Shown: one piece after another, positions 58,025-64,000 of the stretch
Layout of the letters: each line of letters begins with the position of its first letter
Position numbering within the stretch: the stretch's first letter is position 1
NCBI RefSeq assembly: GCF_009831655.1
Contig: NZ_WRPA01000001.1
Span: 372,001-436,000, forward strand
Direction of reading: 5' to 3'
Origin: Shewanella insulae
GTDB taxonomy: Bacteria > Pseudomonadota > Gammaproteobacteria > Enterobacterales > Shewanellaceae
DNA length: 64,000 nt
Translations under genes and position numbers: made by a program
The notes under the pieces: generated by a model
Told to the model about the DNA's origin: nothing
The model's input: the letters and a program-made list of their open reading frames with translations, nothing else
Database searches by the model: none

Positions 58025-60229
58025 CTAGTGTAGCGGCGTCTCGGCATTAGCCCGTAGGAACTGGCTGAATTCTGCTTCACGCAGCGCCGGACTATAAAGG
58101 AAACCCTGGGCCTGATGACAGCTTAACGCAGAAAGGAAAGACTCCTGCTCTGCAGTTTCTACCCCTTCAGCCGTCAGCGATAGGTTCAATGCTTTAGCCA
58201 TGGCGATGATGGCACTGACGATCTCACGGCTCTCACGGCTGACATTGAGATCTGAGATGAAGGATCTATCTATCTTCAGCTTAGAGATAGGGAACTGCTT
58301 CAGATAGCGCATAGAGCTGTACCCGGTGCCAAAATCGTCGATAGCCAGACCTACCCCCAACTCGGCCAACTCCTTACAGAGATGAGTCGCGTAGACCACG
58401 TCTTCCATCAACTCAGTTTCTGTGATCTCGAGGATCAGGGTGTTAGGACGTATGCGATAGCGGGTCACCAACTGCCACACCTGGTCATAGAGCTGAGTGC
58501 TGAAAAACTGCCGCGCCGACACATTCACATGCATTGAGATATTGATGTTGTGATGCTGCCAAAGGTTGAGCTGACGACAGGCGGCTTCCAACACCCACTC
58601 GCCGATGGACGCTATCATACCTGTCTGCTCGGCGATATCGATAAAGGCGCCGGGATACAATACCCCTTTTTTCGGGTGATGCCAGCGAATGAGCGCCTCG
58701 GCGCCTATATAGGCCTGGCGGCCAAGATCTTTCAGCGGCTGATAATAGAGTTCGAACTCACGGTTCTTCAGCGCCGCTTGTAGATCCCGCTCAATCAGCG
58801 CATCCTCTTTAAAGGTATTTAACAGCGCATGATTGAAGATTTGTATCGCACTTCCCTGTTTTTTCTTAGCATATTGCACCGCGATATCGGCGCAGGTTAG
58901 CGCAGAAAACTCAGCCTCCAAGGCATCTATCTCGACGACAGATAAGGCCGGCTTCGCCTCGAAAGACTCGGCGCCCACCTGCACCGGAAGGCTCAGCTGA
59001 TGATAGAGGCGCTTGATGGCATAATCCAGACTCTGCTCATCTTCGATCCCCTCGAGCACCAGGGCAAATTCGTCACTACCCACGCGGGCTACCAGCTCTG
59101 CCTTCTTGACGCTGGCAAAATGTTTGATACGACGGGCCACCTCGATCAGCAGGCTATCTCCCTTCTCATGGCCATAGGTATCGTTGAAGCGCTTAAAGCC
59201 CCTGAGATCGATCAGCATCAGATGACCGTTACGTAATTTCTCCAATGCGCGGTTAAAATAGCTGCGATTATAGAGGCCGGTCAAGGAGCAGCGCCAGGCG
59301 AGGCGCTCGAGTTCATTTTGCTGTTGCAGCTCTTCCGAACAATCTTCGGCGGTCACCAGGGCGTAATGGTTGCCTCTGGGGGTGGTAAAGGGGCGCACCC
59401 TATAGCGTAGCCAATAGCTTTCACCACCTTCACGAGTCAGCTGGGTATTGCCCTTGGCGATCTTGCCTTGCTTCACCTGAGCGAGTACGGCTTCGGCCTG
59501 GGCCGGCGACTGCTTGAAAAAATCCAGGCAGGCTAAAGGTTTCCCCAAGATCTGCTGCTTAGGCACACCTGAAATAGCATGATGTGCGCCATTCACATAT
59601 TCAACCCTGTCTGTCACTAGGTTGACCACCATGCTGATCTGTTCAGACTGCTCGATGGCCTTTAAAAACAGGCTAAGACGCTCGTCTGTGTCGTAGGCAC
59701 GCTGTGTCGCTAGCGTCAGCGCCAGTTGATCGGCCACCTGGGAGACGATATGGATCTCACTCTCGGACCATTCACGGGGCTGGTGAGACTCGAGATAGAG
59801 CACTCCTTCCAGGTGTCCGTTGATACGAATCGCCACATCGAGGTTAGAGACCACGGCATTTGCACTCAGATGCCCACTTATCTCGGCGACGCGGTAATCC
59901 TGCTTTACGTCGAGCACATCTATGATACGACCGCGTTTGAGTTGTTCCACATAGTTGGGACAAAGACGCTGGGGGGGGCGCGAAGCTTGATTTAACAAAT
60001 CATGGCTTAACGGCGCCTTGTTTAATGAAGAGTGGCTTTGTGAACCAGTTTGAGCGATGAGCTCACTGGTCTCACAACCGGAAAACAGGCAAACACCTAT
60101 GTTGTCGACCTCGAGGGACTGACTGAGCAAATCGCAGGCAAGCTCGGCCGTCTCTTTGAACTGGCCTTCCTGTTTTTGCGTCGAATTGACTATGGTTTCA
60201 AGCAGATGCTGAAATTGTCGCTTGGTCAT
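58025..60229 (-). CDS. GAF-PAS-GGDEF-EAL protein, predicted cyclic di-GMP phosphodiesterase
   Basis: A 734-residue cytosolic signalling protein. Order: GAF (about 15-175), PAS (about 185-300), GGDEF (310-465), EAL (478-728). The GGDEF active site reads GSDEF (384-388), one substitution that probably impairs cyclase activity. The EAL domain looks intact: EAL 511-513, NVSARQFF, LEITETELME, DDFGTGYSS (631-639) and the EGVE loop (688-691). Net activity is therefore likely cyclic di-GMP hydrolysis under sensor control, possibly opposing the cyclase at 37481. No membrane segments. Ligands of the sensor domains are unknown. Confidence 0.92.
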   Translation of the reverse strand: MTKRQFQHLLETIVNSTQKQEGQFKETAELACDLLSQSLEVDNIGVCLFSGCETSELIAQTGSQSHSSLNKAPLSHDLLNQASRPPQRLCPNYVEQLKRGRIIDVLDVKQDYRVAEISGHLSANAVVSNLDVAIRINGHLEGVLYLESHQPREWSESEIHIVSQVADQLALTLATQRAYDTDERLSLFLKAIEQSEQISMVVNLVTDRVEYVNGAHHAISGVPKQQILGKPLACLDFFKQSPAQAEAVLAQVKQGKIAKGNTQLTREGGESYWLRYRVRPFTTPRGNHYALVTAEDCSEELQQQNELERLAWRCSLTGLYNRSYFNRALEKLRNGHLMLIDLRGFKRFNDTYGHEKGDSLLIEVARRIKHFASVKKAELVARVGSDEFALVLEGIEDEQSLDYAIKRLYHQLSLPVQVGAESFEAKPALSVVEIDALEAEFSALTCADIAVQYAKKKQGSAIQIFNHALLNTFKEDALIERDLQAALKNREFELYYQPLKDLGRQAYIGAEALIRWHHPKKGVLYPGAFIDIAEQTGMIASIGEWVLEAACRQLNLWQHHNINISMHVNVSARQFFSTQLYDQVWQLVTRYRIRPNTLILEITETELMEDVVYATHLCKELAELGVGLAIDDFGTGYSSMRYLKQFPISKLKIDRSFISDLNVSRESREIVSAIIAMAKALNLSLTAEGVETAEQESFLSALSCHQAQGFLYSPALREAEFSQFLRANAETPLH

Positions 60230-60391
60230 AAAATCCTACTACCGATAACCCTTCTGCCAATAAAAAGGTTACCGAGGTAAAAACCGCCAAGGGCGGTAAC
60301 AACATAGATGTTATTGTTATTATTTAATGTTCAAATTGTGCACATTACACGAATAACTAGCTAATAAGCAAGCAAATATCTTTATGCCCTA

Positions 60392-60679
60392 TCAGAGGCC
60401 ATGTTCCAGCTGAAATATCATCTTCTCGGCGCTGTAACCGAAAGTCAATCTCAGCTCCTGTCCACCTTCAATGGCCTTTAGCTCACTCTTCACGCCCTCA
60501 AAGCGCTGCTTAGCGGCTTCCGCCATGGCTTGCAACTCACTCTGGGCATTGTCACCTTCACGTGCCAGAGTCAGTACGGTATCAAACTCATCGATCACCG
60601 CGCCGATATCGGCATAGCTTCCACAATCGGTGCAGGTATCGTTGACTAACTCTGATTGACCCTCTTGAATCTTTTTCAT
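60392..60679 (-). CDS. YfcZ/YiiS-family (DUF406) protein
   Basis: A 95-residue acidic protein. It has the conserved N-terminal cysteine pair in CTDCGSYADIGAVIDEFDT, a helical middle (AQSELQAMAEAAKQRFE) and the characteristic C-terminal LRLTFGYSAEKMIFQLEHGL, as in E. coli YfcZ. Function unknown. Stands alone between the EAL gene and the next small gene. Confidence 0.82.
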   Translation of the reverse strand: MKKIQEGQSELVNDTCTDCGSYADIGAVIDEFDTVLTLAREGDNAQSELQAMAEAAKQRFEGVKSELKAIEGGQELRLTFGYSAEKMIFQLEHGL

Positions 60680-60752
60680 TTTGACACTTAACCTTTTAAC
60701 AGAAAATCCTTACTAGCTATATATAGCAAAAGCCCAGACCCTGCACTTAAAA

Positions 60753-61241
60753 CTAAGCCAAAATGTCTCCTAACGCACGTTGCCTGACAATCTGCTCGGT
60801 AAAATGTGGCAATTCTATCACCTGTGCATCTGTGTCGAGTTCATTGTGAAAACGCGCAGCACTAACGGGATCACAGTTAGCCAACACCTCTTGCATCGCC
60901 AACGGATCTCTTCCTCTGTGTACCAGTGGCTCGGGATTTAAATATTGCTGCAGATGAAAACCACAGAGGCCAGATTGATGAAACTGCTCACTATTATCTT
61001 TATCTTCACCCAGATGGAGTGCGCTGGTCAGGGCCTGAGCCTCGGGCAATTCAAATTGACGCTTAAGTTTCGCCTCGATATCCCCTGCTTGATCGTCGAG
61101 ATGAAACTGCGCCATATCGCGGGCATCGTTTGACAACATGGCCAGCAGCAGACCAAATTCTCCCCGGCGATGATCCACTATCGCCTGGTTGAGTCGGGTC
61201 CCCAATTGATTTTCGTTGATGATCAACTGACTAGTTCGCAT
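60753..61241 (-). CDS. VC2046/SO_2500-like conserved hypothetical protein
   Basis: A 162-residue soluble protein. The N-terminal LIINENQLGTRLNQAIVDHRRGEFGLLLAMLSND recalls the uncharacterised VC2046/SO_2500 family of Vibrio and Shewanella (from memory, moderate confidence). Histidines and aspartates are frequent but form no known motif. It lies just before the tRNA-Tyr promoter, on the opposite strand. Confidence 0.72.
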   Translation of the reverse strand: MRTSQLIINENQLGTRLNQAIVDHRRGEFGLLLAMLSNDARDMAQFHLDDQAGDIEAKLKRQFELPEAQALTSALHLGEDKDNSEQFHQSGLCGFHLQQYLNPEPLVHRGRDPLAMQEVLANCDPVSAARFHNELDTDAQVIELPHFTEQIVRQRALGDILA

Positions 61242-61322
61242 AAAAAAACATCAATAAAACAGCTCGTTGCTATTTAATCGACCGCTCGCACCATAACTTT
61301 AGTAATTATTTTAAATTGGGGC

Positions 61323-61351
61323 TTTACAGCTGGGGCGATTCTGACTACTAT
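61323..61351 (+). promoter_or_regulatory. promoter of the tRNA-Tyr cluster
   Basis: TTTACA (61323-61328), 17-base spacer, TACTAT (61346-61351), then GC-rich GGCCGCCGC discriminator typical of stringently controlled tRNA promoters; 15 bases before the first tRNA. Confidence 0.78.
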
Positions 61352-61366
61352 GGCCGCCGCAATTGA

Positions 61367-61451
61367 GGAGGGGTTCCCGAGTGGCCAAAGGGATCAGACT
61401 GTAAATCTGACGGCTCAGCCTTCGAAGGTTCGAATCCTTCTCCCTCCACCA
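61367..61451 (+). tRNA. tRNA-Tyr (anticodon GTA), copy 1
   Basis: 85 bases with CCA encoded. Acceptor GGAGGGG...CCCTCC with A discriminator; anticodon stem CAGA/TCTG region with loop CTGTAAA (GTA anticodon); long variable arm; T loop GGTTCGAATCC. Confidence 0.97.
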
Positions 61452-61482
61452 TTTGCCTACAATGTAATAAAGAGATACTCGT

Positions 61483-61567
61483 GGAGGGGTTCCCGAGTGG
61501 CCAAAGGGATCAGACTGTAAATCTGACGGCTCAGCCTTCGAAGGTTCGAATCCTTCTCCCTCCACCA
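61483..61567 (+). tRNA. tRNA-Tyr (anticodon GTA), copy 2
   Basis: Identical to copy 1. The 31-base spacer differs in sequence, so the unit has been kept identical by selection or gene conversion rather than being a very fresh duplication. Confidence 0.97.
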
Positions 61568-61602
61568 TCTTTATCTTGTTATTGTGTTGTTATGAAAAAT
61601 AT

Positions 61603-61687
61603 GGAGGGGTTCCCGAGTGGCCAAAGGGATCAGACTGTAAATCTGACGGCTCAGCCTTCGAAGGTTCGAATCCTTCTCCCTCCACCA
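61603..61687 (+). tRNA. tRNA-Tyr (anticodon GTA), copy 3
   Basis: Identical to copies 1 and 2, after a 35-base spacer. No strong Rho-independent terminator is visible after it. Confidence 0.97.
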
Positions 61688-62027
61688 TTTTTCCCGCTTT
61701 ATCTCATCGCCCTGCTTATCCTAGTTTCAAATACCTTAGTTTCAAATACCTTAGTTTCAGATGCATTAGTTTCATTGCTTGTCTTATCTGTTGTTGTACC
61801 CTTTGTTTTCCTCTGGTGTTGAAGCGCAAAAAATTGTGATCCGTATACTCACCGCACAGATTTAAACGGTATTGCGCTACCCAGCAACTCAGCACTTTTA
61901 ACCTTGATTCATTCATCAAAGCATGAGCCCTCCGCTTCTGGTCGCATTTCTTTTCGATTTTCCTTTTCGTTATAATTTATTTCGTTAAGCTATATCGACT
62001 ATTTGCGCAATAATCTCAGGAGCCACA
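61688..62027. other. 340-base intergenic region after the tRNA-Tyr cluster
   Basis: Holds the 15-bp tandem repeat (61720-61779); an AT-rich tract (61960-62000) is likely the promoter of the cysteine-synthase-like gene. Frames running through the tRNAs are not genes. Confidence 0.6.
61720..61779. repeat. four tandem 15-bp units
   Basis: Units 61720-61734, 61735-61749, 61750-61764, 61765-61779 follow the pattern CTTAGTTTCAAATAC. The first two differ at one base; the third and fourth diverge progressively at their 3' ends. No gene reads it convincingly. Confidence 0.85.
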
Positions 62028-63089
62028 ATGGATCAATCTTGGGTCAACCAGGCCATCGCTAAGATCGAGGCAGACTATCAACGCAGTGCAGACACCCATC
62101 TGATCAAGCTGGAACTGCCCATGCTGCCCGGCATAGATATCTATCTCAAAGATGAAAGCACTCACCCCACAGGTAGTCTCAAGCATCGCCTGGCGAGATC
62201 CTTGTTCCTCTACGCCTTGTGTAATGGATGGATCACCCAAGATACGCCCATTATCGAATCCTCATCCGGCAGTACCGCCGTGTCCGAGGCCTATTTTGCG
62301 CGACTGCTTGGTCTACCCTTTATTGCTGTTATGCCAGCCTCTACCGCTAAGAAGAAGATCCAACAGATAGAGTTCTATGGTGGACGCTGCCACTTCGTCG
62401 AACATTCGAGCCAGATCTACGCCGAATCGCAACGACTGGCCGACGAGCTATCGGGCCACTACATGGATCAGTTTACCTACGCAGAGCGAGCCACCGACTG
62501 GCGCGGTAACAATAATATCGCCAACTCCATCTTCGAGCAGATGCAGCGAGAGCCACATCCCGTTCCCAGCTGGATCGTGATGAGCCCAGGCACAGGCGGC
62601 ACATCGGCCACCATAGGCCGCTACATTCATTACCAGTGCGCCAAGACCAAACTCTGTGTGGTCGACCCGGAGAATTCGGTGTTCTATGACTATTATCATA
62701 GCGGCGATGCCAGCATCAGCTGCGCCGGCGCCAGTCGCATCGAGGGCATAGGACGTCCCAGAGCAGAACCCTCCTTTATCCCCGGCGTTGTCGATCACAT
62801 GGTTAAGATAGACGACAGCGCATCCATCGCCACCATCTATTGGTTAGAGACCCTAATAGGCCGCAAGGCAGGTCCCTCTACGGGCACTAATCTCTACGGC
62901 GCCCTGCAACTGGCCAGCGAGATGCAATCAAATGGTCAAACCGGCTCCATCGTTACCCTGCTTTGCGACTCGGGCGAGCGTTATCTGGATACCTACTACG
63001 ACAGCCAGTGGGTAGATGAACATATAGGTGATATCAGCCTGTATCAGGCCAAGCTAGCGGCCTTCAATCAGACGGGACACTTGGAATAA
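62028..63089 (+). CDS. PLP-dependent cysteine synthase-like enzyme
   Basis: Fold type II pyridoxal-phosphate enzyme of 353 residues. The PLP lysine is in TGSLKHRLA (near residue 55; typical enzymes have SxKxR), the substrate loop reads [15 protein letters not shown], and the phosphate-binding loop is [12 protein letters not shown]-terminal [10 protein letters not shown] matches cysteine synthases. It differs enough from CysK/CysM that cysteine desulfhydrase-type activity is possible; the substrate is unsure. AGGAG lies before the ATG. Confidence 0.87.
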   Translation: MDQSWVNQAIAKIEADYQRSADTHLIKLELPMLPGIDIYLKDESTHPTGSLKHRLARSLFLYALCNGWITQDTPIIESSSGSTAVSEAYFARLLGLPFIAVMPASTAKKKIQQIEFYGGRCHFVEHSSQIYAESQRLADELSGHYMDQFTYAERATDWRGNNNIANSIFEQMQREPHPVPSWIVMSPGTGGTSATIGRYIHYQCAKTKLCVVDPENSVFYDYYHSGDASISCAGASRIEGIGRPRAEPSFIPGVVDHMVKIDDSASIATIYWLETLIGRKAGPSTGTNLYGALQLASEMQSNGQTGSIVTLLCDSGERYLDTYYDSQWVDEHIGDISLYQAKLAAFNQTGHLE

Positions 63090-63144
63090 CGCATAGCACT
63101 GCTAATCCAAGCTTAGGGATGAATAGGCTCGACGTGAGCTAAAC

Positions 63145-63174
63145 AAAAAACGGCGCTATGGCGCCGTCTTTTTA
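63145..63174. terminator. terminator between the cysteine synthase-like gene and queE
   Basis: AAAAAACGGCGC-TAT-GGCGCCGTCTTTTT stem; suits the plus-strand gene best and possibly queE in the other direction. Confidence 0.85.
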
Positions 63175-63200
63175 TTATCGTAACGAAAACTCTCTAGGAC

Positions 63201-63869
63201 TCAGTCGATATTAAGATATTTGTGAGTCTGAATAGAGAGACGCCAGTTACGCTCGATACAGACTTTCATCGCCAGCTCGGTGGCGCGAGGCTTCTGGCTA
63301 ATGGGTTGCAGGCAGATGGTCTTGCCCAGCGTATCTATGCCTTTCAATAGCTCATCAAGTTCCTCGATATGAGAGACCTTGGCAACCGGATGTTTGATCT
63401 CGTCTGCCCGTTCCAGTGCCTGTTCTAACACCTTATAACCGCCCTTCATGTTGATCTTGGGCGATACAGTTACCCAGGCACGGGGGTCGACTAACACATC
63501 GAAGGTACCACTGGTCTCTATCTGACACTGCAATCCCGCATCGGAAAAGGCTTGAGTCAAGGCGATGAGATCATAGATGCAGGGTTCGCCACCAGTGATC
63601 ACCACATGTTTGGCACTAAAGCCCTGCACCTTGAAGTGCATCAAGAGTTCGCGAGCGTCCAGCTCGGCCCAGCGGCCTATGGTGCCGTCCACCTGGATCA
63701 CTTGCTCGGGGGAGACGCGGTTCTCGGCTAATGTTTCCCAAGTATGCTTAGTATCACACCAGGAGCACCCGACTGGACACCCCTGCAGGCGCACGAAGAT
63801 CGCCGGGACCCCAGTGTAGACCCCTTCGCCTTGGATGGTTTCAAATACTTCATTAACCGGATACTTCAT
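63201..63869 (-). CDS. queE: 7-carboxy-7-deazaguanine synthase QueE
   Basis: Radical SAM enzyme that contracts the ring of 6-carboxytetrahydropterin in queuosine/preQ0 biosynthesis; 222 residues. The N-terminus EVFETIQGEGVYTGVPAIFVRL is the QueE signature, followed by the cluster motif CPVGCSWCD (CxxxCxxC) and TKHTWE. VVITGGEPCIYD binds SAM. ATG 63869 is chosen because GAGG lies six bases before it; two earlier in-frame ATGs overlap that site. The partner genes queC and queD are not in the window. Confidence 0.95.
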   Translation of the reverse strand: MKYPVNEVFETIQGEGVYTGVPAIFVRLQGCPVGCSWCDTKHTWETLAENRVSPEQVIQVDGTIGRWAELDARELLMHFKVQGFSAKHVVITGGEPCIYDLIALTQAFSDAGLQCQIETSGTFDVLVDPRAWVTVSPKINMKGGYKVLEQALERADEIKHPVAKVSHIEELDELLKGIDTLGKTICLQPISQKPRATELAMKVCIERNWRLSIQTHKYLNID

Positions 63870-64000
63870 CTTTAACCTCATCATCTTGGGGCGGCTTTTA
63901 TAGAAGATTTTGCCCCTACAAGCAAGTATAACTCCATTAATTCACCGAGGTTTCGCCAATTTATCGCCCGGACAAACCGATAGTGACAAGAAAATTTGCA

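Noticed and set aside
61311..61839. Frames running through the tRNA-Tyr cluster (for example EGFPSGQRDQTVNL repeats)
   Set aside because: They translate tRNA genes; a well-known false-positive pattern.

Overview
The window reads as ordinary chromosome of a marine gammaproteobacterium, most likely a Shewanella. Support comes from the zwf-pgl-edd-eda cluster with divergent hexR and pykA, the lrp-ftsK-lolA-rarA order with crcB and serS, several small proteins that match Shewanella/Vibrio-restricted families, and moderate GC content. The species cannot be fixed from the sequence. No prophage, insertion sequence, CRISPR array or defence island was found.

Layout. 1-7 kb: the 3' end of gapA, two small unknown genes, a PuuB-like oxidase, a GNAT acetyltransferase, an unknown membrane protein, an SDR enzyme and a kinase-fold protein. 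7.4-12 kb: a two-gene RND efflux operon, a tRNA-Ser relic and an intact tRNA-Ser(TGA). 12-17 kb: punC/punR (purine nucleoside uptake and its LysR activator), yccA, and tusDCBE (tRNA 2-thiolation). 17-24 kb: lrp, ftsK, lolA, rarA, crcB, serS and a 39-codon membrane ORF, all on the minus strand. 24-30 kb: ald, trxB, then thrS-infC-rpmI-rplT with a thrS leader that appears to mimic a tRNA anticodon arm and an infC start codon that is probably AUA.

30-43 kb: a pteridine reductase, a CPXCG protein, riboflavin synthase opposite a MATE pump, two tRNA-Val genes, a Pat-type protein acetyltransferase, a diguanylate cyclase, an EptA-like lipid A enzyme, a DmeF/MarR metal efflux pair and ecotin. 43-51 kb: the Entner-Doudoroff/oxidative pentose phosphate block (eda, edd, pgl, zwf), its regulator hexR and pykA, with recognisable candidate HexR boxes. 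51-56 kb: psrA-fadE (fatty acid oxidation and its TetR regulator, with an operator-like palindrome) and an ACE-like M2 lipoprotein peptidase. 56-64 kb: smrA, an NTF2-like secreted protein, ychJ, a GAF-PAS-GGDEF-EAL protein, two small conserved genes, three identical tRNA-Tyr genes followed by a 15-bp tandem repeat, a cysteine-synthase-like enzyme and queE.

Central carbon genes here (gapA, zwf-pgl-edd-eda, pykA) belong to the known HexR regulon; psrA-fadE and punR-punC are local regulator/target pairs. The most interesting material is regulatory: the thrS leader, the infC start, phased repeats upstream of dmeF, a structured-RNA candidate upstream of the RND pump and the tRNA-Ser relic. I did not find a clear, previously undescribed multi-gene system.
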